Assembly: GCA_037501455.1 (NCBI GenBank)
Contig: CM074855.1
Coordinates: forward strand, 53,327,001 to 53,391,000
Direction of reading: 5' to 3'
Length of the DNA: 64,000 nucleotides
Source of the DNA: Lantana camara
Taxonomy: Eukaryota; Streptophyta; Magnoliopsida; Lamiales; Verbenaceae
The notes under the pieces are model-generated. The model ran no database searches, was not told where the DNA came from, and saw only the letters and a list, made by a program, of their open reading frames with translations. The position numbers and the translations under genes are program-made. Position 1 is the stretch's first letter. Every line of letters begins with the position of its first letter. Below, piece by piece: positions 37,048-48,665 of the stretch.

Positions 37048-37262
37048 GCTCCATCAATAAGTGCAAATGTGTGCAATTAAGGCTCAAGTTACAAGTAAAC
37101 ACATAGTTCAAGAACTCAAATAATTCAAATAGGTTCAAACAATTCAAGTATCAATGCAAGACTCTCAAGTTGTAAAGTAATTCCTATGTCGTGCGACCTA
37201 GACTCACAAGACTCGACACAAGAAACCCGGTTTTGCAACCTGGCTCTGATACCACCTTAGGA
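37048..37262 (-). promoter_or_regulatory. Element B leader with primer-binding site
   Basis: The untranslated leader has the reverse-complement PBS GGCTCTGATACCA at 37242-37254. GGTT-ttgc-AACC (37229-37240) forms a small stem next to it; on the element strand the loop is GCAA. The downstream text (GAGTC, GGTCGCACGACATAGGAATTAC) closely parallels the leaders of L1 and F. Confidence 0.85.
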
Positions 37263-39988
37263 TGTAACAGCCGAAACGCGAGGTGTCCCATCTCCCGCAC
37301 TATAGCCTCGATCCACGTATGAAACAGACAATCCATATATGAACCAAAGCTATAGCGAACGGAGACAATAAAAAAAACTAACCGAGCTAGGCGGGACTAA
37401 CCCTTAACCACTTAGAACAATGCAGAAAGATATATATAAGCGGAAGCATAAGTTTCAAAATCAATCCGTCATATCCATACAATATCATCTCCCATATATA
37501 CATGACAAAATAGTGATGAACATAAGTGGTACAAAAGTGTGTAAAGACAAACATAGGTGCTAGACCCGAAACTACAACTCCGGACGACACAGTTTCCCGC
37601 CTAGCACTCCCTTAGCAAAACCTGAAAAAAGTGAGGTGTCAGTCTAAGAAGACTGAGCGAGGGGTATATACATATAAGCGCATTTAACACACAAGTCCTA
37701 ACCTCGGGTAATGAGTTATGAAAACCACAATATAAGTTCAATAAAAAGATAACATCGCCCGAGATTATGACTAACAAGTTTAACAATCAATCAATTACAT
37801 TTCAGTCAATCAGTGGCCCGGCGAGTGAGGGCAATTCTCCAACCTTACTCCGACAGTGTACAATGATTAAGTTATCAATTATATAGGTGATCATGCAATC
37901 AATTACAGTGCACAAGTAATAGTTTCAGTCCAACCTTCTTCCTCCGGGGTGATGGTGAGTTAGCTAGACTCAACCATCCAATCAGTGTGAGCAGAGGGCG
38001 CATGAAACCCAAAGCCCGGAACTCCTTCCACCACTAATCTCCTAATGGCTTCAGGGGTCATCCCAAATGGTGAGGATAGAGCCGGAGTTACCCGTCAGCC
38101 CATGCTTTCCCGGTTGGCTCAAGCTACTACCCTCGGGCCCACAGTGCAATCAATATACTCGCCAAAACAGTCGGTTCAATACAATACAGTCGTTCAGTGA
38201 AAATCAATTAACATTTGAGGAAAGCTATAGATATACGTATACGTTTTGGCTTAAAACCCATATAAGGGTCATATGGTTCTATATAACTAGAAATTAAACC
38301 TCACCTGTACAAACAAAACCAATCAAGAAAACCGCCTAAGGTGCCGGCCCCTCGTCACCAGGAAGCTGGTATGTGCAAACAATGACAAGTGCAAGTGAGA
38401 CACGACTCGTATGAACCAATTAAGACGAACGGCAAAATTCAACGAGACGATGTGGAATCATGAATACGGCACAAAATAATCTTGTTTTTGCATGAAATGT
38501 ATCATATAATAGCAATTTGGGATCAATTAAGGCATTGGAGCAAAATGTGAAATTTGTAGGTACTAATGCAGAAAATTTTCAACATGCACACGTTGTATTC
38601 AAATAAGCATAACTCCTTCATCGGAATGAATTTTAATGAACCGCAAAATTCCTAGAAAACTAGACAACCATATCTTTACAATGATGTAAGGCTCAAATTC
38701 TAGTTCACCCCGAGTAAATACCAGATTTTGTTTGAATATGACACAAAGCAGAAAATTTCCTGCAGCGCTATTACTGAAAGATGATCGTCGTTCCCTTATC
38801 AAACGAAGTCGAAACGATCTGAAAATTGGTGGAGATATCTACAACATACCCAGAAATACACGAGTAAAACATTTTTAAAAACTTCCATCATTTAGTCTCT
38901 CTGATCGAGCCACAAATCGGTTTTAAATTGGATCAGCGTAGAATCATGACAGTTTGGCGGCACCAAATTAAAACGGCCATAACTCACAAACGAAAATAGA
39001 TATTGAGGAGCCGTAAAAAGGAGAGTACTCTACACTTCAAATATTTTCTACAGTAGAAAAATCAGAGGAATTGGAACAGGGGAGCAGAGGCAGAAAAACA
39101 GAGCAAAAATCGAACCACAGTAAACAATCAACCAATTCCAATTCTAATCAATCCAAATGCCATAATTCATGCAACATATATATATACAAGTTCAATACTC
39201 ACTAAAGTTCCACATATTCATGTCCATAACTCATTAATCATCAAGAATCACACATATGAGCTCAATTTATCAACTTATGCTACAAGTCCATAAACCTCAA
39301 TATTTATGCATCAAATTCAAGCTAGGATCAAGTATTCACACTTCCAACAACTAAAACACAATTCACCCAATTTATATCATAACCCTAGCTATCAAATTCA
39401 TCAAGAAATCAATCAAGTAAGCTCATATTCACCTTGAAATGAAGAAAGAAGAGTTGATATGCTTGAATGAGGATGATGATGCTTCAATATGAATGATCAA
39501 TCCAACAAATATCTCAAAGCATGAAATTCTCCTTCTTCTTCTCTTGGCAAATTTGATCGATCAAAATGGAAGCAAGAGCAAATGTGTATGTATGTCTTGT
39601 GTGTAATGGATTAAAATATGATAAAAATGAAGATATTAATGCTTCCCACTTTATGAGTCATCCTAATTAATTGCACATAAATCCTCCCATTTTATTAGTT
39701 AAGCAATCAAGTACAAGTTAGAGAAGTTAAATAATCAAAGACCAAGCCCTCTTATGCAATTAATCCCATAGTTCAAGGAAATGATCAATTAATGTCACAT
39801 AATCAATTAATCAATTCTAGTACATAAATCATGAAATGAAATAATTTTCACAACTTTAGAAAATGCAATTTTATAAAATGATCATGTCACATTTAATTAA
39901 TGAATGCAAGAATTAAATAATTAATATAAAATCATCAAAACACACACGTGGCGTGCTTACCCGAAATCCGGAAATATGGGGCGTTACA
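37263..39988 (-). repeat. Element B 5' LTR
   Basis: A 2,726-bp LTR, TGTAACAGCC...GCGTTACA on the plus strand. In element direction it carries TTTCAAG|GTGAAT at 39432 (donor-like), the hairpin TCAGTCT-aaga-AGACTGA at 37639-37656, and TTTTTTCAG|G ending at 37622 (acceptor-like). The terminal block has CCCGCCTAGC, CCGTTCGCTATAG and TAGTGCGGGAGATGG. Its partner 3' LTR lies left of the window, so its age cannot be judged here. Confidence 0.92.
37639..37656 (-). other. Hairpin near the LTR end (element B)
   Basis: TCAGTCT/AGACTGA, a perfect 7-bp stem with a 4-nt loop, about 15 nt before a TTTTTTCAG acceptor-like site. Confidence 0.6.
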
Positions 39989-40715
39989 TGATTATTATGA
40001 AGGAATGATTATGAACGTATGATTATGAACGAATGATTATGAATGAACGATTATGAATAAATGAATGAATGTTGTGTGATCACTAATGTAATGAATAAAT
40101 AGATAATGCACACACGAGGAGAAGGTTGGAGAATTCATCCTCTCACCGGGCTCACGTAATGACCTCATGAATGTAATGAATAAAGGAATTGATGGTTATA
40201 ATCCCGTGTGTTGTTTTCTTTGTTTTCACCCACTTGGGAAATGTTTCAAACCTCGCACCGGATTATAGTTTGCATGTGTGTGTGTTTAAATTCCGTATTA
40301 TTATTGTTTAAGCCCTATTTTATACCCACCAGTCTCTTAAAGACTGAACCCGGTTTGTTTTCAGTTTTCTTACAGGTTTTGGAGTGTTAGGCGAGATTTT
40401 GGGTCCGTAGAGTCATGAGAAGTTGTATATAGATTACTTTTATGTTACACTCATATCACTTGCATTGTTATTACGATTATGAACGCCTGCGAGCTCATTG
40501 ACTATGTTAACCTACGTTATTGCTTCCACTCATGTTTCTTTAACCTACATTTGGTTCTTTTATTGCTTTTTTGGTTTCGTAAGTTAGCTCCCGCCTAGCA
40601 TAGCGAGTGAGTAAGTCCCCGTTCGCTCTGATCTGACACGTGTATGGATTACCCATTTTATATACGGGTCGGGTCTTAGTGCGGGGGATGTGGTCTCAGG
40701 TGCTCGGGCGCTACA
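39989..40715 (+). repeat. Element G: 3' part of an L1-like LTR
   Basis: The last 727 bp of an LTR ending GGGCGCTACA, related to the L1 LTR end. It has hairpin CAGTCT-cttaa-AGACTG (40330-40346), acceptor-like TCTTACAG ending 40375, CCGCCTAGC, CCCGTTCGCT and TAGTGCGGGGGATGTGG. No PBS follows, so it is a 3' or solo LTR inserted in E's leader. Element B interrupts it on the left. The first ~90 bp (39989-40075) is an imperfect minisatellite of a 12-14 bp unit containing GATTATGAA. Its 5' part should lie left of element B. Confidence 0.82.
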
Positions 40716-41208
40716 CGCGCGCAGCCAGTAGGGTGAGCTGCCTGAGCGTCGCGCAGCTGTTCTAGGCAGGATGGGCGGCTTGGGCATGGAGTATCGAGCG
40801 AGGCTCCATCGCTGTTGCAGGAGAGGCTGCCCTCGCGCCTAGGCGCTGGCGGGCGGACTCCCGCGCGATTGTGGGAGTGATGTGCGGACAATCCCGCGAG
40901 GTTACGGGACTGCTATGCGGTGGTTATGCAGGCCTGGGCGTGCGATGCCCTAGCACGCCTAGGCTTACGTTTCGTTTCGCGTTTCGATTTTGTATTACAA
41001 GTTTCTCCAAAACCTAATTCAATGCAGAAATTAAAAACACGATTTAATCAAGTTTGATTCAAAACAGTTCTAATCAAAATCTTTAGAAAACGATTTTTCA
41101 GAAACTTTAGGAAATACTCAATTGCATCTAAATCTAAGAATTTATACCAAATTCGTAATAAAAGAGACGAATCCGAAATAATCATTGCAAGGTGGCTCTG
41201 ATACCACT
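40716..41208 (-). other. Element E leader (Copia-type), GC-rich, with PBS
   Basis: Minus-strand internal DNA next to E's 5' LTR. Positions 40716-40980 are strikingly GC- and CpG-rich compared with everything around. The part from about 40970 to 41208 matches the leader of D (60010-60294), including the reverse-complement PBS GGCTCTGATACCA at 41194-41206. Frames at 40584-40787 and 40676-40891 are probably side effects of the base composition. The rest of E's internal region lies beyond G, left of the window. Confidence 0.8.
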
Positions 41209-42324
41209 TGTTGGGAAAACATGAAACAGTAACGCAACGGAACTTAAAAATTTTCCCAAAAGAAGATCAAATCTTGCAATTCTTATTCTTGATTCATATG
41301 GTTCTAAGAAACTCATTTAGATAGACGCTTTCTTGACATGTTTGAGCCGCCCACAAACGCTCTTCAAGGGGCAAGTCCACAAGCTCCTTCGAATCTTTCA
41401 AGACTCTACGAAAGCAGCCCTCTAGAGAAATAGTCCACACCAACTTCGATCACGATCTAAACAGAGAGAATGCTAGTTCTATATTTAGTGTTTAGGCTCT
41501 AGGATTTATGTAATATAATTTGGAGAAGGAGATTCTCTATCAACCTACAAGGGGTTCGAACCCCTTGTATATATAGCTAAGGGGTTCGAACCCCTAATCC
41601 TTAATGGAGTAGGATTCTTATCCCTTTTGCTACTTGATTCCTTGATTGGAGAGAAAGACTCCATGCTTTGACCAAAAGTCTCCTTTTGACCAACTTGTTT
41701 AGCAAGAATAAATATCTAACTCTTTTAAATCAGTTGTCTAAGGCGACATCCTTTAAAGCTCATACCTAAGACTGCAGAGTCAGCCCACAAAGCATCGATG
41801 GAATCTCAAGTCTAAGGACTACTTAATCATATCAATGACTCGTGAGATATTTCCTAATCTGGAAGTTTCTATTTCCAGAAATAGAAACTTCATTTCCCAT
41901 TTAGGAATCTTCTCACACGGGACCTCTTAGTGTACCTACTTAGAATAAGTAAGCACCCCCATGTATCATGCACGTATCAATCAATACACTTTGTACCCCA
42001 TGAAACAAGGTTGTCCTTCGTAAGCACGCGATCACAGGAGCAAGCCTCGAACAAGTCATATCGACACTCCCACTGTCTTTTGGACTCATCGGCTTGGAGT
42101 GATTTCTAATCATGACTTAAATGATTTAGGGCTCTTCTCATGAACCACTTCACCTAAATGGTTGAGTCCTATAAGTCATATTGATTAGGGGAGTTCTTAT
42201 ACATGCACAGCAAAAGAAAACAGACAATCAGACAAGAGCATATAAAGAAGTGTTGCCTTAGTTCGTTTATTATTCAAAGATTATCTGTGATTTACAAAAG
42301 GAAAGGCACTAAGCAGACTATTAC
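41209..42324 (-). repeat. Element E 5' LTR, main part
   Basis: TGTTGGGAAAAC... to the ATTAC duplication where F inserted. The end of this LTR is 62636-62663, giving a total of about 1,144 bp. It is related to the 2,275-bp LTR of D at both ends and in blocks such as GTCTAAGGCGACA, CTCGTGAGATATTTCC and CATCGGCTTGGAGT. It lacks roughly 800 bp that in D contains a G-box cluster. LTR termini and PBS context are Copia-like. Confidence 0.87.
41551..41594 (-). promoter_or_regulatory. TATA box between two 14-bp palindromes (element E)
   Basis: TATATATA (41568-41575) is flanked by two copies of GGGGTTCGAACCCC (41551-41564, 41581-41594), each a perfect palindrome. D has GGAGCTCGAGCTCC directly downstream of its TATA box. 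GGTTCGAACCC also fits the tRNA B-box consensus; no tRNA fold is present. Confidence 0.6.
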
Positions 42325-45300
42325 TGTAACACCCCAAACGGAGAAGTGCCACATCCCCTGCACTATGACCCAGACCCGGAACATGAAATGAAAGTCCATG
42401 CCCGAATCCGAATCAGAGCGAACGGGAGACCAACTCACACACTAGGCTAGGCGGATCTAACTTGACCAAAACTCAGAGTGCGGAAGCAATTAAAACCAAC
42501 AACAATAGAGAGCGGAAGCATTTAAAATAAAACATACAAAGCAGGTGACGGGTTCAACTAGCATAGATACCTAATCCCGAATATCAACATAAAGTAATAA
42601 TCATCAAGTGCCACAAGGGCCGAATGAGAGTGCCACGTAGGGCTACCGAATAGTAAAGTATAATCTCAAGTCTACAAGTCAAAGCATAAATAAAGTGTAT
42701 GAAAAGACAAATGCGAATAGAAAGACTAGACCGACGAAGTGCAACTCAAAGGACTCACTTCCGCCTAGCAAACGCCAACAATCCTGCAACTAAAAGTGTA
42801 AATGAGGGGTCAGTCAACTTGACCGAGTGAGGGGGCTAACGCACACCCACAATATATATGTAAGGAGCATAGCACAGAATAAAAAGGATGGACTCATGAA
42901 CCGGGAGTAGGTGTTACATACCAAAACATTTTGAAAGAACCCAAATCAGATATAAATATAAGTTTGGAAATCATTTTCCAGAAAGACTCTATCCCGATTC
43001 ATAATTCCATAACATAACATAATCAACTGCTCGGCGAGTACGAGCTTCCAACCTCAACTCCTCATAACATAAATCAAAATCAATCCAACCTCTACACCAA
43101 TGATGGAGGAGATGTACCGTCCCCATACCATCGAGAATAAACCGTCTAAAATAGACTCACCCTCAAGGGGTAGCGAACCCACAAGAGTCCTCCCCGGATA
43201 AAACACCGAAGGCTCAAGATACCACACCTTCCCTACAGCACGGGTCGCGTGAAGATATCTCAAATGGAACTACGCAATGGATAAATGCCCCGACGGCCCT
43301 AACCATCCCGGGAGTACCCATTCCCGCAGCTCACCAGGATCGATCCACACACAGATCACAACGGATCACAACAGAACAGATCACAATGGATCACATACGC
43401 CAATGTTTCATGGCAATCTCGCTACATAATCACAACACAACTGTTTTTCCAAAATAGCTTACATATGCTTCAAAAACTGGTTTTTATATATATGCCTACG
43501 CTGCAGGGATAGCCCGCCCACGCAGGACTCACACACTTACATTCCCACGCTGCAGGGACAGCCCGCCCACGGAGAAGTGCAAGCATAAGATCATAAAAAT
43601 ATCATATTCAACACATACATAACTATTGTAAGGTATACTCGCATGCAGGGGTAGAAATCAGCATGTAAAGGCCATAGGTCGCATAACTATACAAAATCCT
43701 AAACCTCACCTGAGAAACGATGAGATACCAGAACTGACAAGACGAATGCATACTCGATCAGGTTGTCTCCACTCTGGGGATCACTGTACAGAAGAGGAAC
43801 ACGAAGTACTCGTGAGACACGACTCAGACATGAACCACAGAGACGCACGGCGATGATTATGAGACATTAGGGAATGATATGACATGTACACATAAATTAT
43901 GAGAATGACATGAAAGTGTTCATGTGCATAATTAATATCCTAAATAGCAAATAAACACATAATTCAATTATCGCATGAGTCAATTAGCTATTTAACCTGT
44001 TTACAACAACCAAACACTAATCAAGTCTAAGCAAGTTAACCACGAAGATCCACATCGTTCCCAGTAGTTACAATTTTCTTATCAGATCAAATCACATAAC
44101 AATTTACAAGGTTATTACATTTTTACAATACAATAATATTCCAACCTGTATTTAACAATGAAATTCTTAATTAAACCCGCCCAATTTAATACATGTTAGT
44201 GTTGTACTTAATTAGAAGGTTAAATCATGTGTATACATAATAATCCAAAAGGTATTTATATACAGACAAAACACACGTGCACCCAATTTCCAATTCATCA
44301 TACCAACCAGTTAACACAACACCACACTAACTCTTTAAGTGAGTAGACTCCATTAAAACTAATTCCATTTACAAGATACCATATGAAAATCAAGTTTAAA
44401 CAATACATTCCATTGCATACAAGATTCATATAAAACATACTAACCTTTACTATAGCTTTAATGGATAACAGTATTTACCAAAATTTACATCACCACAATG
44501 TTAAAACTATGCATTACGATTTCTAAATATTCAGCTTACATATAACATCCAACCTCATCCCAAGTTGATCCAATATCCTCATTAAATGCAAATCAACCAA
44601 TTAAATCAGCTATTATTCGAACGCAAGATTATTTTAACAGTTTCATAATTTACGGCTTAGACATCGTCTTATAAATCAATTTACATAAATCTAGCATCCC
44701 ACTTATTCAAAGTTATAAACATACACGTATACAATAAGATTTTATAAGATATACACAGATTACAAGATCTCCTCTCAACAACGACTGCAAATTAACATTT
44801 AAGGATACAACAATCTTCAATATTAAACTTATTCTGACACAATTTCTCAAAATAGATCTCCCAACTTAGATAACTTCATGTATAATTTATGAATACATTC
44901 AATACATATTTTGAATTGTAAAAATTGTATATGCAGAATTCTGAAAGGAAAGAATGACCGGCGGTAATACCGAAATTGGAGAAAAGAGGAGCAGGCGGCT
45001 GATGAGGGGTAGAGATCGGCATCGGTGACTGAGGCAGCGGCTGGGGTTGGAGAAACGTCCGGCGACGAGAATAACAGAGCTTCCAGCGGTTGTTTTCCTT
45101 CTATTCTTACCTTTCCCTTGTTCTGACTATGATAAAAATGAGAAAAAATGTGGGATTGAGGCGGAGAGCATGGTGCTGCAAACTCCGATGGTTGCTTGGA
45201 CGGTGAAAAGGGGAAATAACAGGGCAACGATGGAGCCTCGCAGTGGCATGGTTGTTGTCGAAGTGAATGGCGATTGATGATTGCCTCTTTCCAGATCGAA

Positions 45301-46232
45301 GTCGGAGTGGTCAAAGGTGGAGTGGTGTTGTCGGATCTGGGGCGGAGATGGTGGTTATCGGTAGAGATAAGGCGGTGGTGATCGTCGACCTCGTGCCCGG
45401 ATCCGTTGCTGTCAGCGCTTGTAATGGTGGAGGGTTGAGTCGTTTACTGGAGAATGGAGGTTGCTTTGCGGACGAGATGGCGGCGGTGGAGATGCGGTTG
45501 AAGGCTATCGGAGAGAATGGACCGAGAAGGAGCACGGGAGGAAGTTGTCGGAAAGCATGGCTGAGGGAGTGGTGGTCGGCGGTACTGCTCACCGGAGAAG
45601 AGAGTATCGCAGGTGGTGGTGGTTGGCACAACAATTGCTGCGCTGCTGCTTGTCGGAAGAGGGAGGGAAAGAGGAGAGATACTGCTGCTGCTCAAGCCGA
45701 AAGGGAGAAGAAGGAAATGAGAGAATGAGATGGGGCTAGGGTTTCTCGGTGTATAAGGGCCATCCTTCCGAAATTGCAAACAAGCCCCTCGAGAATCTAA
45801 GTCTTGCGATTGAGTTCACATAGTTCAATTAGGGTTCAAATAAATCCAATTAGAGATTGTGTAATTATAAAAGCATCCCCAAGGTTTTAAAGAAAGTATT
45901 TGTAAGTCCAAATTCGGATTTTAGAAATTATAAAAGTACCCCAAAGGTTTAAAGTGGTGTCCAATCAAGTCTAATTGAATTTCTCATAATTAGAAATAAA
46001 TCCCCAACTTTTATTAATTTCAAATTAGCTCACATAATTCAAATTAAAGAGCAAATAGGTATTAAACACATATTTTCAATTAAGTCCACATATTTTCAAA
46101 AGTATGAAATTGAGTCAAATAAACAATTTAGAAGTGAATAAAGTAATTCAAGTACAAGCAGAGTTAAATAAATAACAATCAAATCGCACGAGAACGACAT
46201 CGTATCTTGCTCTGAAAATGCGGGGTGTTACA
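42325..46232 (-). repeat. Element F 3' LTR
   Basis: A 3,908-bp LTR (TGTAACACCCC...GGGGTGTTACA on plus). In element direction, a region at 45770-44950 looks like a gene 5' leader: weak TATA (CTTATACACC), AAACCCTAGCCCC, long CT-rich runs. It produces overlapping open frames on both strands (44847-45779) that I regard as by-products of composition. The hairpin near the end is at 42810-42826, and GTTGCAG|G ends at 42784. Paired structure-like blocks CACGCTGCAGGGA-AGCCCGCCCACG occur twice at 43497-43580. Confidence 0.92.
42810..42826 (-). other. Hairpin near the LTR end (element F)
   Basis: TCAGTCA-act-TGACCGA: six of seven pairs form, with one A-C mismatch; an alternative GGTCA/TGACC stem is possible. 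It stands about 24 nt before GTTGCAG. Copy at 49187-49203. Confidence 0.5.
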
Positions 46233-46233
46233 C

Positions 46234-46268
46234 TCTTCCCCCCTTAAGAGAACCTGGTCCCCAGGTTC
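46234..46268 (-). promoter_or_regulatory. Element F PPT with 5' hairpin
   Basis: On the minus strand GAACCTGG-gga-CCAGGTTC (46268-46250), an 8-bp perfect stem, directly precedes the PPT CTTAAGGGGGGAAGAG. Confidence 0.8.
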
Positions 46269-46559
46269 CACTCCTGAGCTAGAAGAGCTTCGAGTTGATA
46301 GTGTCTTAACCCTTCTCGAGGAGTTGCGTAAAACATAGCCTCCGTTGGGGAGTTTACTCTCATTGTCTTTACTGGACCTTTCTCGCGATATCTCTTTGTC
46401 ATTGGGATCTGTTTGAGTACTGGACCGTTGCTTTCATCAAGTTGTTCGACCATTCTCGTGAGACGAACAGTTATTACTGCACTCAACTTCGATGGCGTCG
46501 CAAACTCGTCACTTGAAGACCGTTGTCAGGACAATGTGTATCGCAACCTCAACAAACAA

Positions 46560-46961
46560 GAGAGAATCCCATCTCTCTGCACGTAAAGTGAGTGAGCCCC
46601 GTCCCTCGGCACACACAAGAGAGAGAACCCCGTCTCTCGCACACGTAATTGAGAGAACCCCGTCTCTCAAGTACACAATTGAGAGAATCCCCGTCTCTCA
46701 AACACATAATGAGAGAACCCCGTCTCTCAACCTAAGTCTGAAAGATTTCCACATCTCCCAAACATTCTACTTTGAGAAAATCCATCATTTCTCAAACCCT
46801 TAGATTCAAGAGAATCCAACATCTCCGAATATCTAAGTACAAGAGAATCCAGCATCTCTCATACACAAAGCTTAGAAAGAATCCAGCATCTTCCTAGCAC
46901 ATAAATAGAGAGAATCTCACATCTCTCTAACACGTAAAAGAGCGAACCTAAGGCCTCTCTT
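46560..46961 (-). repeat. GAGAGA/TCTCTC hairpin array of element F
   Basis: About 13 units at 25-40 bp spacing of the form GAGAGAaccccgTCTCTC or GAGAGAatccagcaTCTCTC. Each unit is an inverted repeat around a short loop. Several stem changes are matched on the other arm (for example GAGAAA...TTTCTC). The loop drifts from ACCCCG to ATCCAGCA along the array. It lies about 300 bp upstream of the PPT in element orientation, as does the shorter array in L1. Confidence 0.8.
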
Positions 46962-48665
46962 GCACATAAATCCACTGATCAGTTATTCATATATACACAC
47001 GTCATAGTAACACTTGACGAAAAATTATGCAATGCATGTTTGGTGTACCTTATACAACTGATATCGGTGTCCCTTGAGTATAGATTCAACACTCGTACCT
47101 CAACTCAAGGGGGATATCGCGATGGAATCCCTATAAAACAGCGTTACAGTATGTATATATGTTATAAGAGAAGTTAGAGAGCAATCAAAAGGGTTTTAAA
47201 TCACATAAGCATGAATAGTTTACACAAGTACATAACTCATTCATTCCAGCACAGTTCGTAACAAGTAGAAATTTCAAGTTATAAATACTAGATCAGGTAT
47301 CCAAGTTATCACAATTAAAAACAACAATAGTCATCACCCACATCGAGCAAAACAAGGTAAGAGTATTTAAGCGATGCATGTATGCAGATGCCATGAATGC
47401 TTGGCGTACCGTTAACCAAAGTGTAAAAGTCTTGACAAGAAAGTCAAGATGAAGCGGTAGGAGTTGGTTAAGCCGACAATGATGCAACCCTCGTCATCTG
47501 AACTTCTTTGTCTTGAGTCTTTTCATAAAATGGTAACTCAACAATGCTCGTTTATCACCAAACCCCTTACTATACCGTATTCCTTGCTCAACTAGAATCA
47601 TCTTCAGTTTCTCCCAAGAATTCTCATTTATGTGTTAAATCTTAGTCTGCTCATCTTCAAGGAGTTGTCCATGATTCGTTTGTCAATTAGATATGTACCT
47701 CAGACTTTCATTGAGTGATCGTGGTGCTAAGCGCTTCCCAAAGCAATCCATGGTATATGATTCTGAAACTTGGATAAAGTGTTTCGGCATCTAAGTGTTC
47801 TATTCCCATCTCAGTAGAATCTTCGATCTTAGTAGAATCTTCCACCTCAGCAGAAAGAGGACACCCAGAGAGCTAGCAACCAATCTTGTTTTGTCGTTTG
47901 TTAACTCTAAACGGCACCAAAACCTTTAACACTTACCGACGGTTCGTAGCTCGTTACTTGAGTTAGCACCAACATGATTACCTATCCACATCCCTTGAAC
48001 TTGATCGGATCTTATTTGATCGGATTCTTCTACATTAACTCGTTTCCATCAACAAGGTAACTACTTCCAAATAAACGAATCATCAAGGCGAAAGCTCATC
48101 AAACTCCTTCAAAACGGTTCTACTTGATCAGACTCTCCTCCATTGACTCATTTCCTCAGCAAGGTGACTACTTTTAGATGAACGAATCCTCAAGGTTAAA
48201 ATTCGTCAATCTTCATCTTTTAATTGACTTTAAGATAGTAAGTCAATATAGCAATTCTCATTCCTTCAACTCTGAACCTTTTCACGAACATTGATCTTGC
48301 TAAAGAATCCTTTCATATTCGAATTATGGCGTGTTTTAGTTGTAGTACCAATAGGTAGTGTTGACGGAGGGGAAATCTTAGTTTTGACTCATAGGGCACC
48401 CTGAAATTCAAACACTAAATTCGATGCATGCGGGTTAAAGATGCAAATGAAATGTAACACGTATATCACGTAAATGCAATAATTAGTTGCAATTTATAAA
48501 GCACATAAAATAAGATGTTGTATAATCAAAGTCATAATGTGCACACAATCATATAATCACGAAACAATTCATGTCGAAGGGTCAAAATATCAAGTCAAAC
48601 AAATGCAATGCGCAGTTATTCCTGAGCCGTACGACCTAGACAGACTCAACACGACTCTAGAGCTC

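Larger units (their letters stand above)
1..39988 (-). mobile_element. Element B: Ty3/gypsy chromovirus, interrupted, 3' end outside window
   Basis: A minus-strand Ty3/gypsy element. Its 5' LTR is 37263-39988, its PBS lies at 37242-37254, its gag-pol starts near 37020-37047, and its pol C-terminus leaves the window at position 1. Two later insertions split pol: C (23314-34060) and the A composite (259-22219). The reading frame resumes exactly across both target duplications (GATCA and TACCC), which proves that these pieces belong to one element. Domain order is gag, two zinc knuckles, protease, reverse transcriptase, RNase H, integrase. That order and the sequence match Tekay/Del-like chromoviruses; the chromodomain itself would lie left of the window. 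The coding region carries several lesions, so the copy is dead. Confidence 0.93.

Noticed and set aside
41551..41594. tRNA gene suggested by two B-box-like GGTTCGAACC motifs
   Set aside because: No A box at the right distance and no cloverleaf around them. The motif is better explained as a palindrome next to the TATA box.
44847..45779. Overlapping open frames of 76-161 codons on both strands in F's LTRs (also 51206-52156)
   Set aside because: They overlap in several frames, are low-complexity (CT-rich against GA-rich), match no protein family and recur only because the LTR is duplicated. They fit a transcribed leader better than a gene.
46560..46961. Possible CRISPR-like array
   Set aside because: The repeats are themselves hairpins of unequal length, spacers are only 8-20 bp and partly repetitive, and the setting is a plant retrotransposon.
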